Part shown: positions 9,901 through 17,397 of the stretch, one piece after another
How positions within the stretch are numbered: position 1 is the stretch's first letter
Layout of the letters: each line of letters begins with the position of its first letter
NCBI GenBank assembly: GCA_019112635.1
Contig: DXIX01000010.1
Location: 1-32,157 of the forward strand
Direction of reading: 5' to 3'
Source of the DNA: Candidatus Blautia intestinigallinarum
GTDB lineage: Bacteria; Bacillota; Clostridia; Lachnospirales; Lachnospiraceae
Length of the DNA: 32,157 nucleotides
The notes under the pieces: generated by a model
What the model was told of the DNA's origin: nothing
The model's database searches: none
Seen by the model: only the letters and a program-made list of their open reading frames with translations
Position numbers and translations under genes: made by a program

Positions 9901-10453
9901 CAAAGACTTCGAGAGCAAGGAGCAGGTGGTACGGATTCTGGATCAATATAATCAGCGGATGGAAGAGGAAGGAAAAGATGAGCAGGTTATCACTTACACA
10001 GATGTGGTGGGAACTTTGATGTCTTCCGTCACCAATATTATTGATATTATCAGCTATGTGCTGATTGCTTTTGTGGCCATCTCCCTGGTGGTTTCCTCCA
10101 TTATGATTGGTGTCATCACTTATATCAGTGTATTGGAACGTAAGAAGGAGATTGGAATTCTGCGGGCAATCGGGGCATCCAAGGGAAATATTTCCCAGGT
10201 ATTTAACGCGGAGACTTTTATTATAGGATTGTGTGCGGGGATTCTGGGAATTGTCCTGACATTGATTATTTTGGTTCCGGGAAATGCGCTGATTCATCAC
10301 CTGGCCAATACGGATAACATCAATGCCTATCTTCCGGCAGGCTATGCATTGATTCTGATTCTGCTCAGTGTCCTGTTGACGCTGCTGGGCGGGTTGATTC
10401 CATCCAAGAAGGCAGCCAAGAGTGACCCGGTGACCGCACTTCGCACAGAATAA
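6905..10453 (+). CDS. MacB-type ABC protein: fused ATPase and FtsX-like permease with giant external domain
   Basis: About 1180 residues. The ATPase domain (about 1-220) has GPSGSGKTT, MSGGQMQRVAIARAL and ILLADEPTGALD. One membrane helix lies near 265-290, then about 740 residues predicted outside the membrane, then three helices in the last 140 residues with the FtsX/MacB_PCD signature (SVLERKKEIGILRAIGA). MacB-like proteins couple ATP hydrolysis to mechanical work on substrates outside the membrane rather than pumping through a pore. The external domain is far longer than in MacB and holds three 64-residue repeats. An ATG at 6896 abuts AGGAG (6891-6895) with no spacing; TTG at 6905 has 9-nt spacing and gives a typical N-terminus (MLQIQHICKEY), so TTG is chosen. 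The GH3 stop overlaps the site. Substrate unknown. Confidence 0.85.
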   Translation: MLQIQHICKEYRTDKLVQKALDDVSLNLRDNEFVAILGPSGSGKTTLLNIIGGLDRYDSGDLIINGISTKQYKDKDWDSYRNHTIGFVFQSYNLIPHQTVLANVELALTISGIGKAERRERAVKALEEVGLGAQLHKKPNQMSGGQMQRVAIARALVNNPDILLADEPTGALDSETSVQVMDLLREVAKDRLVVMVTHNPELAEEYATRIVNLKDGKIRSDSDPYEIDEKLYQKPEHKNMGKASMSFLTALALSFNNLRTKKARTLLTSFAGSIGIIGISLILALSTGVNAYIQTVEEETLSEYPLQIQSTGVNLSSMLSEDGTTQEGEAGEIHVIEMVTDMFSTMNSNDLGALKTYFDDGGGGIGKYINAIEYSYNAAPQIYRQDEDGVRQVNPDKSFDALGLGSSSGSNSMMSSMMSTDVFYEMPENTGLYENQYDVKAGRWPKSYNECVVVLTSSGGISDFMLYTLGLRDSMELDDMIQQFINEETVEVPDNMGTYDYEDLLGIRFKLVNSADYYEYDSQYEVWRDKSDDDAYMEKLVEDGEDLTIVGVVQPAEDANGMLLSTGIGYPASLIEHVAQEASQSEIVKSQLKDHTVNVFTNEPFGEETQEEFDMASLFQFDEKALEKAFSIDEDQLTKGLENSIDVSDFSDLGGGELDLSGILDFGSIDMDFPEFPSLNLKDLMGSINLTVSEEDLRQMISGLLGGYQNYAAENPQADYSRLGEYFLDYLGTKEARSVLSENLREMILENGDILITADEIETLFQNVMAGYQSYAAENGYTDPDRFDEYLLEYLQTEEAQAIVSDWSSQVFQDVPQMGISQEQLEQLAEDLMNGYQEYAIGNGLPDPGQMGAYFLDYLSTEEAQGLLMDGINGMVDTGSLQEQIAGSLQSYFQEVMGSVAQGLEEQVTSAIQQLMGKIATRMEEAMEETMTQLGSNLQNAMNIDADAFQNAFSMNMSGDELMELLMSMSTTENATYENNLQKLGYVDFKVPSEIDIYPKDFESKEQVVRILDQYNQRMEEEGKDEQVITYTDVVGTLMSSVTNIIDIISYVLIAFVAISLVVSSIMIGVITYISVLERKKEIGILRAIGASKGNISQVFNAETFIIGLCAGILGIVLTLIILVPGNALIHHLANTDNINAYLPAGYALILILLSVLLTLLGGLIPSKKAAKSDPVTALRTE
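8960..9535 (+). repeat. Three tandem 64-residue (192-nt) protein repeats in the ABC external domain
   Basis: Three units of about 8960-9151, 9152-9343 and 9344-9535 share the core GYQ-Y(A)-N followed by Y-L-YL-T-EA. The Tyr codons of the GYQ core are at 9026, 9218 and 9410, exactly 192 nt apart twice. Cores read GYQNYAAEN, GYQSYAAEN and GYQEYAIGN; second halves read FLDYLGTKEA, LLEYLQTEEA and FLDYLSTEEA. The nucleotide sequences have diverged, so the duplication is old or under protein-level selection. Confidence 0.82.
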
Positions 10454-10472
10454 AAGAAATTGAGAGGAAAAT

Positions 10473-11162
10473 ATGGAAGAAAAAACATTTACAATCATAG
10501 AAGAAAACATGAAATGGATTCAAGAGCAGACATCAGAATTTGCCAAGCTCATGACATATTACAAATGTGCAATCATGGAGATTGAGACAAAATTTCACGT
10601 ACTCAATGAGGAGTTTTCACTGGAACATGACCGCAATCCGATCAGCAGTATCAAATCCAGATTGAAATCTCCCGGCAGCATTTTGGAGAAGCTTCAGAGG
10701 AGAGGATTCGAGAATTCTTTGAGATCCATTGAAGAGAATCTGAATGACATTGCCGGAGTCCGGGTAATCTGCTCCTTCCCGGCAGATGTCTATGCGTTGG
10801 CGGAATCTTTTCTCAAACAGGATGACATCACGCTGGTGACTAAAAAGGATTACATTGCCCATCCGAAGCCCAATGGCTACCGCAGTCTTCATATGATCGT
10901 AGAGATTCCGATCTTTTTGGCACACGAGAAAAAGAGCATGAAAGTGGAACTTCAGCTTCGGACGATTGCCATGGACTTCTGGGCCAGTCTGGAACACCAG
11001 CTGCGCTATAAAAAAGAGACGGAATTTACGGATGAGATGGCGGATGAACTCTATCAGTGCGCAAAGATCAGCGCGAAACTGGACGAGCGTATGGACAATC
11101 TCAGAAGACGGGTCTTGGGGGAACGTTCCTGTATCATAGAATCATACAGACAGAATGTTTGA
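10473..11162 (+). CDS. Small alarmone synthetase, RelQ-like (p)ppGpp synthetase
   Basis: 229 residues containing only a RelA/SpoT-type nucleotidyltransferase domain, without the HD hydrolase, TGS or ACT domains of long RSH enzymes. Key motifs are NDIAGVRV (91-98), the ATP/GTP-binding segment with NGYRSLH (134-140) and ELQLRTIAMDFWASLEH (159-175). It is expected to transfer pyrophosphate from ATP to GDP or GTP in the cytoplasm, making a stress second messenger. GAGAGG at 10462-10467 supports the start. It lies 19 nt after the ABC gene, and its stop sits inside the first codons of a longer reading of the next gene, so it is co-transcribed. Confidence 0.9.
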   Translation: MEEKTFTIIEENMKWIQEQTSEFAKLMTYYKCAIMEIETKFHVLNEEFSLEHDRNPISSIKSRLKSPGSILEKLQRRGFENSLRSIEENLNDIAGVRVICSFPADVYALAESFLKQDDITLVTKKDYIAHPKPNGYRSLHMIVEIPIFLAHEKKSMKVELQLRTIAMDFWASLEHQLRYKKETEFTDEMADELYQCAKISAKLDERMDNLRRRVLGERSCIIESYRQNV

Positions 11163-11175
11163 TAAGGAGAAGTTT

Positions 11176-11973
11176 ATGCGTCTGGAAGCATTGATCAATA
11201 AAAATTATGATCTTCTCACTGCCAATGACCGGGAGATTGCCAATGTCATATTCCGTGACAAGCAGGCTGTCAGAAAGATGAACAGCGCACAGCTGTCCGA
11301 ACATCTCCATGTGTCGAGAACTACTTTTGTGAGATTCATGAAGAAACTGGGGATCCAGTCTTTCGCAGAGTTTAAGGTACTGATGGAAGAAGAGGAGAAC
11401 CGTCAGGAATCCCAGGTATTTCATCTGCGGGATATTGTGGACCAGTATCACAGTATGATTGAAGAACTGCAAAGGCATGACTATGATAAGATCTGCCGGA
11501 TGATTTTTTGTGCTGAGAATATCTATCTGTATGGATCTGGAAATGAACAAAAAGCCATCGCCGAAGAGTTCAAACGGATCTTTCTGATTTTTGGGAAATG
11601 CTGCATCGATCTGTTTGATTTGGGAGAAGTGGAGTTTGCCAAAAAACGGTTTCATTCGAAGGATATCTTTCTGGCCATCTCGCTGTCCGGGGAGAATCCG
11701 GATGCAGTGCGCGTTATGCGCTGTGTGCAGGGAAGTGAGATACAGACGGTTTCTCTTACCAGATGGGCCAACAATTCTCTGGCCAGAATGTGCCAGGAGA
11801 ACTTATACGTGGGAACTCGGACGGTATCACAGTCAGAATCCCGTTCCTATGAGATGGTGGCTGCTTTTTATATTTTGCTGGACATTCTCTCTGTCCGGTA
11901 TCTGGAGTATTTTAATCAGCACAAGAAGGAGAAGACCGATGAAAGTGGAACAGATGCTGAACCAGTTTTATGA
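11176..11973 (+). CDS. RpiR/MurR-family regulator (HTH plus SIS sugar-phosphate domain), copy 1
   Basis: 265 residues with an N-terminal RpiR helix-turn-helix (about 1-75, MNSAQLSEHLHVSRTTFVRFMKKLG) and a C-terminal SIS domain (about 110-240, IYLYGSGNEQKAIAEEF and FLAISLSGENPDAV). SIS domains bind phosphosugars as effectors. The ATG at 11176 is preferred over the one at 11155, because AGGAG at 11165-11169 gives 6-nt spacing and the 11155 start would overlap the alarmone synthetase. Its 3' end overlaps the next regulator by 35 nt. Likely controls the downstream PTS operon. Confidence 0.88.
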   Translation: MRLEALINKNYDLLTANDREIANVIFRDKQAVRKMNSAQLSEHLHVSRTTFVRFMKKLGIQSFAEFKVLMEEEENRQESQVFHLRDIVDQYHSMIEELQRHDYDKICRMIFCAENIYLYGSGNEQKAIAEEFKRIFLIFGKCCIDLFDLGEVEFAKKRFHSKDIFLAISLSGENPDAVRVMRCVQGSEIQTVSLTRWANNSLARMCQENLYVGTRTVSQSESRSYEMVAAFYILLDILSVRYLEYFNQHKKEKTDESGTDAEPVL

Positions 11974-12688
11974 CCGTTTCAGTGAGAATGAGAAATATCT
12001 CTGCCATTATCTGACAGGGCATTATGAGGATTGCGCGAAAAGCACGCTGGCAGAGTTTGCCAAAGGAAGCAGCGTCTCTCAGACAATGTGGATCCGTTTC
12101 GCCAAAAAGATCGGACTGTCCGGATATGGAGAGCTGAAAGCCCGGATTAAGATGGAACTTAAGGAAGGGAGAGCTCTTCCGGAAGGGCTTATGGAGAAAG
12201 TGACACAGAGTTATCACAAGATGATGGATGATCTTGTCAAGAGAGATCTTAAGGGAATTTTTGATCTGATTTATGAGGCAGATAAAGTATTCGCCTATGG
12301 GAGCGGGTCTTCGCAGGCCAGGGTGGCCAGCGAGATGACGAGAATCTTTCTTCCTCTTAAGCAGATGATACACATTCACGGACATGATATGATTCACGCG
12401 ATTCAGAAAATCGCAAGACCGCAGGATCTGGTCTTTTTGATCTCTCTGTCTGGAGAGTCTGATAATGTGGTGGAGCTGGGGAAAGCGCTGAGAGTGAATC
12501 ATGTGCCAACAGTTTCGGTGACAAGAATGAAAAATAATACACTGGCATCTCTGTGTACAGAGAATCTGTATATTCATTCTGTCCAGATGCCGGTGGAATA
12601 CGGAATGGAGTATGAGATCTCCACACCATATTTTATCCTGACAGAATTTTTATACCTGTCTTACGGGAATTACCTGGCAGAACGATAA
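11939..12688 (+). CDS. RpiR/MurR-family regulator, copy 2, overlapping copy 1
   Basis: 249 residues. HTH at about 1-75 (STLAEFAKGSSVSQTMWIRFAKKIG) and SIS domain at about 105-230 (VFAYGSGSSQARVASEMTRIF, FLISLSGESDNVV). AAGGAG at 11926-11931, inside copy 1, gives 7-nt spacing to ATG 11939; longer upstream frames are only shadow of copy 1. The 35-nt overlap implies translational coupling and matched amounts of the two paralogs, which may act as a heteromer (inference). It is the last gene before a palindrome and a terminator that precede the sugar operon. Confidence 0.88.
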   Translation: MKVEQMLNQFYDRFSENEKYLCHYLTGHYEDCAKSTLAEFAKGSSVSQTMWIRFAKKIGLSGYGELKARIKMELKEGRALPEGLMEKVTQSYHKMMDDLVKRDLKGIFDLIYEADKVFAYGSGSSQARVASEMTRIFLPLKQMIHIHGHDMIHAIQKIARPQDLVFLISLSGESDNVVELGKALRVNHVPTVSVTRMKNNTLASLCTENLYIHSVQMPVEYGMEYEISTPYFILTEFLYLSYGNYLAER

Positions 12689-12715
12689 GTATACAAAAAT
12701 TTAAAAAATAAATAT

Positions 12716-12734
12716 ATGTACAAAAAGAGTACAT
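12716..12734. promoter_or_regulatory. Candidate operator ATGTAC-N7-GTACAT
   Basis: A perfect 6-bp inverted repeat with a 7-nt A-rich spacer in the 124-nt gap between the RpiR pair and the sugar operon. The right half of a related word (TACAAAAA) occurs at 12692-12699 and again at 12719-12726. Position and symmetry suit an RpiR dimer site, but binding is inferred only. Confidence 0.45.
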
Positions 12735-12743
12735 TGATTTTAA

Positions 12744-12779
12744 AGAGGGCCATTCTATTGAATGGTCTTTTTCTTTTTG
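12744..12779 (+). terminator. Intrinsic terminator or attenuator between regulators and sugar operon
   Basis: GGCCATTC (12748-12755), loop TATT and GAATGGTC (12760-12767) form an 8-bp stem with one G-U, extended by A/G-rich to T-rich pairs, followed by TTTTTCTTTTT. A TATAAT hexamer lies just beyond it at 12784-12789, so the downstream operon could start independently. Confidence 0.75.
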
Positions 12780-12783
12780 CTAG

Positions 12784-12789
12784 TATAAT
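12784..12789 (+). promoter_or_regulatory. Possible -10 hexamer of the sugar operon
   Basis: TATAAT lies 23 nt before the HAD start codon. No convincing -35 exists at 16-18 nt; the nearest TTGAAT is 20 nt away and inside the terminator hairpin. Expression may need an activator, or this hexamer may be chance. Confidence 0.35.
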
Positions 12790-12812
12790 GGCGAAGCAGG
12801 AAGGAGGTTCCC

Positions 12813-13655
12813 ATGACAAAGATTATTTATATGGATATTGACGGAACCCTGCGGGATGAGAGAGAAGGGATCGCAGAAAGTGCCAGGAAAGCGGTGCAGG
12901 CATGTCGGGAACAGGGAATCTACCTGGTGATCTGTACAGGAAGAAATCTGGGAAGTGTACAGGATGATGTGCTGGCATTGGGAATGGACGGAATTATTTC
13001 CGCAGGAGGATGTGATATCCGGTTTCAAGGAAAAATTCTGGCACAAAAGTATTTTTCTATGAAGCTGCTGGGAGAAATCCTGGAAGCAGTGAGAAAAAGA
13101 AAGCTTGGAGCGGCTCTGGAGGCAGAGACAGAGATTTATATGAATGGAAAAGCTGCCGGATTCTATCAGGAGGATTTTGGCAGAAAAATTTACGGGTGCG
13201 AGAATGCGCAGCAAATCCGGGAGAAGAACAAGATTCGATATGAAGATAATTTTTCACAGCTTTGGAAGGATTGTGAGAAGATTCATAAGATCTGCCTTTG
13301 GGGTACAAAAGATCATATTCAGGAAATTACAAAAAAGTTTCTGCCGGATGTCCAGGTGGTTCAGGAGAAGGAGTGGAATCAAAGCTGGTATCTGGAACTT
13401 CTGCCGAGAGGATGCGGCAAGGGAAAAGCGGTGAAATTTCTGAACCGATATCTGAATATCAAAAAAGAGGACAGTATGAGTTTTGGGGATGGAGACAATG
13501 ATATTGAGATGCTCAAGGCTTCCGGAATTGGAATTGCAGTACAAGGCGGAAGCGAAGAGCTTATAAAATATGCGGATTCCGTGTGCGGCAGTCCGAAAGA
13601 GAATGGTGTTTTTCTGGAACTGTGCAGGAGAGGAATTCTCCACCAGAATGGATAG
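12813..13655 (+). CDS. HAD-superfamily Cof-type sugar phosphatase
   Basis: 280 residues of the HAD IIB (Cof) family. Motif I is MDIDGT with Asp8 (nucleophile) and Asp10, motif II is CTGR near residue 45, the motif III lysine lies in the GKGKAVKF segment near 205, and motif IV is GDGDND (225-230). The cap domain lies between motifs II and III. These cytoplasmic enzymes usually dephosphorylate sugar phosphates or related metabolites with Mg2+. AAGGAGG at about 12801-12807 supports the start. As first gene before the alpha-glucosidase and the PTS it may prevent sugar-phosphate overload (inference). Confidence 0.88.
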   Translation: MTKIIYMDIDGTLRDEREGIAESARKAVQACREQGIYLVICTGRNLGSVQDDVLALGMDGIISAGGCDIRFQGKILAQKYFSMKLLGEILEAVRKRKLGAALEAETEIYMNGKAAGFYQEDFGRKIYGCENAQQIREKNKIRYEDNFSQLWKDCEKIHKICLWGTKDHIQEITKKFLPDVQVVQEKEWNQSWYLELLPRGCGKGKAVKFLNRYLNIKKEDSMSFGDGDNDIEMLKASGIGIAVQGGSEELIKYADSVCGSPKENGVFLELCRRGILHQNG

Positions 13656-13695
13656 AGAAACGAATAGAAGCAGGAAAAAGGAAGGAGAACAAAAA

Positions 13696-15360
13696 ATGGA
13701 GAAATTATGGTGGCAGGAAGAAGTGGTCTATCAGATTTATCCCAAAAGTTTCCAGGACAGCAATCAAGATGGGATCGGAGACATCAAGGGAATTACGAAC
13801 CGCCTGGATTATCTGCAGAATCTGGGTGTGACCATGCTGTGGATCTGTCCGATATACCGTTCCCCCATGGACGATAATGGATATGACGTGTCAGACTACC
13901 GCAGCCTGGCGCCGGAGTTTGGCAGGATGGAAGATCTGGATGAACTGATTCAGGAGGCAGGGAAGAGAAAGATCCGGATTATGCTGGATCTGGTTATTAA
14001 CCATAGTTCGGATGAACATGAATGGTTTCAGAAAGCTCTGGAAGATCCCAAGAGTAAGTATCACGATTACTATATCTTCAAGGATGGAAAAGAAAGACCC
14101 AACAACTGGAGATCCATATTCGGCGGAAGTGTGTGGGAGAAAGTACCGGGAAGGGAAGAGTATTATTACCACACATTTGGAAAGAAACAGCCGGATCTGA
14201 ACTGGGAAAATGAGAAACTGCGCGAAGAACTCTATGACATGGTGAACTGGTGGCTGGATAAGGGAATTGCCGGATTTCGAATTGACGCAATCACCTTTAT
14301 CAAAAAAGATCTGACCTGGTCGGACAGAGAGGCAGATGGTGTGGATGGACTTTCCAAATGTACGAAGTCATCCAGGACTCAGCCGGGGATCGGAGTATTT
14401 CTCCATGAACTCAAAGAGAATACCTTCGACAGACACCGATGCGTTACGGTGGCGGAAGCTCCGGGGGTACCCTATGAGGATCTGGATGATTTCATTGGAA
14501 AAGACGGATATTTTGATATGATTTTTGACTTCCGCTATGCGGATCTGGATATTGCCTCCGGGAGCGAATGGTTTAAGCGGATACCATGGACTGTGAAGGA
14601 ATTGGGCGAGAAGATTATGGCAAGTCAGATGGCAATGCAGAAATACGGCTGGGCGGCCAACTTTATTGAGAATCACGATCAGCCAAGAGCGACTTCAAAA
14701 TACTTACAGGAAGCACAGGACAATCCGGATGCTGTCAAAATGCTCGGCGCCATGTATTTCTTCCTTCGGGGGACTCCCTTCATCTATCAGGGACAGGAAT
14801 TGGGTATGGTGAATTTTAAACGGGATTCCATCGGGCAATTCAATGACCTGTCCAGCATTGATCAATATAACCGGTCGATGGAAGAGGGGCTTTCGAAGGA
14901 GGAGGCTCTTGAGATTGTGAATTTAAGGAGCAGAGATAATGGCAGGACACCTTTCCCGTGGAACCAGGAACGTTATGGAGGTTTTTCACAGCACACTCCC
15001 TGGCTGATGATGGGGGAGGAATACCCAAGAATTAACGCGGCAGATCAGGTGGGAAGAGAAGGCAGTATCTACGAGTTTTACAAAGAGATGATTGCTTTCC
15101 GGCAGGAAGGGCCTTGCCGTGATACCTTGATTTATGGTGAGATCGCACCGCTTGCGTCCAGTGAAAATGTGATTGCGTACCGCAGGTTCACAGACACAGA
15201 GACGATCTATTGCTGGTTCCATTTTGGAAAGGAAGCAGTGAAAGAGACACTTCCACAGGATCATATGCAGACCGTGTGGAGCAGTCAAAAAGAAGTATAT
15301 ATTACAGAAAATCAATTGGTACTTCAGCCATACCAGGCAATACTGATGAGGGGCAAATAA
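13696..15360 (+). CDS. GH13 alpha-glucosidase, likely acting on a PTS-imported glucoside
   Basis: 554 residues, a normal length for oligo-1,6-glucosidase, dextran glucosidase and trehalose-6-phosphate hydrolase relatives. The start has YQIYPKSFQDSNQDGIGDIKGI. Catalytic residues are Asp197 (GFRIDA, nucleophile), Glu254 (VAEAPGV, acid/base) and Asp328 (ENHD). The residue after the nucleophile is Ala198; in related bacterial enzymes Ala there tends to mark alpha-1,4 preference and Val alpha-1,6. AAGGAG at 13682-13687 sets the start; the upstream open frame overlaps the HAD gene. There is no signal peptide, so it is cytoplasmic. Followed after 18 nt by a PTS transporter, so the natural substrate may be a 6-phospho-disaccharide. 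Trehalose-6-P, sucrose-type and maltose-type substrates are all possible. Confidence 0.86.
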   Translation: MEKLWWQEEVVYQIYPKSFQDSNQDGIGDIKGITNRLDYLQNLGVTMLWICPIYRSPMDDNGYDVSDYRSLAPEFGRMEDLDELIQEAGKRKIRIMLDLVINHSSDEHEWFQKALEDPKSKYHDYYIFKDGKERPNNWRSIFGGSVWEKVPGREEYYYHTFGKKQPDLNWENEKLREELYDMVNWWLDKGIAGFRIDAITFIKKDLTWSDREADGVDGLSKCTKSSRTQPGIGVFLHELKENTFDRHRCVTVAEAPGVPYEDLDDFIGKDGYFDMIFDFRYADLDIASGSEWFKRIPWTVKELGEKIMASQMAMQKYGWAANFIENHDQPRATSKYLQEAQDNPDAVKMLGAMYFFLRGTPFIYQGQELGMVNFKRDSIGQFNDLSSIDQYNRSMEEGLSKEEALEIVNLRSRDNGRTPFPWNQERYGGFSQHTPWLMMGEEYPRINAADQVGREGSIYEFYKEMIAFRQEGPCRDTLIYGEIAPLASSENVIAYRRFTDTETIYCWFHFGKEAVKETLPQDHMQTVWSSQKEVYITENQLVLQPYQAILMRGK

Positions 15361-15378
15361 AAAAAGGAGGAAGAGACA

Positions 15379-17307
15379 ATGGCAGGGACAGATTACGGCA
15401 AAATTGCATCCCAGATTATTGAGGTGGTGGGAAGAGACAACATTATTTCAGCGACCCACTGTGCGACACGGCTTCGGCTGATTGTCAAAGATAAGGACAA
15501 GATTGATGAAAAAAAGATTGAGAAAATTCCGCTGGTAAAGGGAACATTCTTCAATGCGGGGCAGTACCAGATTATTCTGGGAACGGGAATTGTAAACAAA
15601 GTTTACGCGGAAATGGAGAGCATGGGGCTGAAAACCCTATCCAAACAGGAGCAGGATGAGATTATCAAAAAGCAGCAAAAGGGCGTAAAACGAATGATGC
15701 GTACTCTGGGTGATATTTTCATTCCGATTATCCCCGTGATTGCGGCAACCGGTCTTTTTCTGGGCCTGAAAGGCTGCATTTTCAATGACAATGTGCTGGG
15801 ACTTTTCGGAGCTTCCACAGATATGATTCCGGCTTATATTGTAACCCTGGTAAACGTACTCACAGAGACGGCCTTCTCCTTTTTACCGGCAATTATCTGC
15901 TGGTCGGCATTTAAAGTGTTTGGAGGAACGCCGGTCATTGGAATTGTGCTGGGACTGATGCTGGTGTCTCCTATTTTGCCCAATGCGTATTCCGTGGCAG
16001 ATCCCAACAGCGGTGTGGAGGCAGTGATGGCGTTCGGGGCAATTCCCATCGTAGGATGCCAGGGAAGTGTCCTGACGGCAATCCTGACGGCTTTGATCGG
16101 AGCTAATCTGGAGAAAAAGCTCAGAAAAGTTATGCCGAATGCTCTGGATTTGATCATGACTCCTTTTGTGGTCATGCTGGTTACGTTTTTGATTGTGATT
16201 CTGGGAATCGGACCGGTTATGCATGTGATTGAGCTGGGACTTGTGGATATCGTGGAGAAACTGGTACATCTGCCTCTGGGAATCGGCGGATTTATTATAG
16301 GGGCAACTTACCCGCTCCTTGTCATCACAGGTCTTCACCATACCTACACGATGATTGAGACTTCCCTTCTGGCCAATACCGGATTTAACCCGGTAATTAC
16401 TCTGTGCGCAATGTATGGATTTGCCAATGTGGGAACCTGTCTTGCTTTCTTTGTGAAATCAAAAAAAGAAAGCGTGCGTCAGACCAGTATCGGTGCTATG
16501 CTTTCTCAGCTGTTCGGAATCAGCGAGCCGGTTCTGTTCGGTATTCAGCTGCGGTATAACCTGAGGCCATTGATTATCATGCTGTGTACTTCCGGACTTG
16601 GGGCAGCGATATTGTCCTTGTTGAATATTCAGTCCAATTCCTACGGACTGGCGGTGCTGCCTTCTTATCTGATGTATATTTATGAAGGCAGACAGCTGCT
16701 GTGGTATTTTGTGGTTTCTGTATTCTCTGTAGTATTTTGTTTCGTGATGACCTGTATGTTCGGAATTCCCAAAGAAGTACTGGTTCCAGACGAGGACGAG
16801 AGCACAGAAGAAGTGCCCGAAATCGAGGAACACGCCCAAGAAGGTTCTAAAGAAACTTTTTTCCTTGCTTCCCCGGTGAACGGAGAAGTGATTCCACTCG
16901 AGCAGGTTGATGACCCGGTATTCTCCCAGAAAGTTCTGGGCGATGGATTTGCCGTGCTTCCAAAGGACGGTGTGGTGAAAGCTCCCGTGGACGGCGTGAT
17001 TGAAGTGGCTTATGAGACAGGACATGCGGTGGGAATTTCCACCCGGACAGGGGCGGAGGTTCTGATCCATATTGGAATCAATACGGTGGAGATGAATGGA
17101 GACGGCTTCCAGATGATGGTCAAAGAAGGACAGGAAGTGAAAAAAGGCGATGTCCTTGTGCAGGCAGATCTGGAACAGATCCGCAAAGCAGGAAAAGATA
17201 CGGCTGTGATTGTTCTTCTCACCTCAGGGGAGAAGGCGAAGATGCTTGGTGACTCTGGAAAGGTCTTAGCCGCAAAAGAATGGATTTGTGAGGGAATTGC
17301 GGAATAA
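15379..17307 (+). CDS. PTS permease EIIBCA, glucoside/sucrose/trehalose family
   Basis: 642 residues with three fused PTS domains. EIIB covers about 1-90 with phospho-Cys28 in SATHCATRL, the membrane EIIC about 105-470 (FIPIIPVIAATGL, GGTPVIGIVLGLMLVSP, GLHHTYTMIE, FGISEPVLFG), and the glucose-type EIIA about 495-640 with phospho-His564 in VLIHIGINTVEMNG. It imports and phosphorylates a disaccharide using phosphoenolpyruvate through HPr. AAGGAGG at 15363-15369 gives 9-nt spacing. The sequence places it in the Glc superfamily, but sucrose, trehalose and related alpha-glucosides cannot be told apart by eye. With its own EIIA it needs no separate protein for phosphotransfer from HPr. Confidence 0.9.
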   Translation: MAGTDYGKIASQIIEVVGRDNIISATHCATRLRLIVKDKDKIDEKKIEKIPLVKGTFFNAGQYQIILGTGIVNKVYAEMESMGLKTLSKQEQDEIIKKQQKGVKRMMRTLGDIFIPIIPVIAATGLFLGLKGCIFNDNVLGLFGASTDMIPAYIVTLVNVLTETAFSFLPAIICWSAFKVFGGTPVIGIVLGLMLVSPILPNAYSVADPNSGVEAVMAFGAIPIVGCQGSVLTAILTALIGANLEKKLRKVMPNALDLIMTPFVVMLVTFLIVILGIGPVMHVIELGLVDIVEKLVHLPLGIGGFIIGATYPLLVITGLHHTYTMIETSLLANTGFNPVITLCAMYGFANVGTCLAFFVKSKKESVRQTSIGAMLSQLFGISEPVLFGIQLRYNLRPLIIMLCTSGLGAAILSLLNIQSNSYGLAVLPSYLMYIYEGRQLLWYFVVSVFSVVFCFVMTCMFGIPKEVLVPDEDESTEEVPEIEEHAQEGSKETFFLASPVNGEVIPLEQVDDPVFSQKVLGDGFAVLPKDGVVKAPVDGVIEVAYETGHAVGISTRTGAEVLIHIGINTVEMNGDGFQMMVKEGQEVKKGDVLVQADLEQIRKAGKDTAVIVLLTSGEKAKMLGDSGKVLAAKEWICEGIAE

Positions 17308-17311
17308 TCAG

Positions 17312-17340
17312 TTGCCCCAAGAGATATCCTGAATTATAAT
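17312..17340 (+). promoter_or_regulatory. Sigma-A promoter of the GH42 gene
   Basis: TTGCCC (17312-17317), a 17-nt spacer and a perfect TATAAT (17335-17340). The predicted transcription start is near 17347, the first base of the following hairpin. Confidence 0.7.
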
Positions 17341-17344
17341 ATAG

Positions 17345-17377
17345 ATAAGGCTGGTGCGCTGGCACCAGCCTTATTTG
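17345..17377 (+). terminator. Perfect hairpin after PTS gene and at 5' end of GH42 transcript
   Basis: AAGGCTGGTGC (17347-17357), loop GCTG and GCACCAGCCTT (17362-17372) form 11 perfect pairs plus two A-T pairs outside, then ATTTGTC. The short T tract makes it a moderate terminator for the PTS operon. Because the promoter lies upstream, it would also cap the GH42 mRNA. Confidence 0.65.
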
Positions 17378-17397
17378 TCAATTCAGGGAGGAATACG

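Noticed and set aside
9482-10510. 342-residue open frame on the minus strand
   Set aside because: Antisense to the ABC permease end; His- and Gln-rich composition is typical of reversed coding sequence.
11155-11175. Earlier ATG for the first RpiR gene
   Set aside because: No ribosome binding site before it; AGGAG is correctly placed only for ATG 11176.
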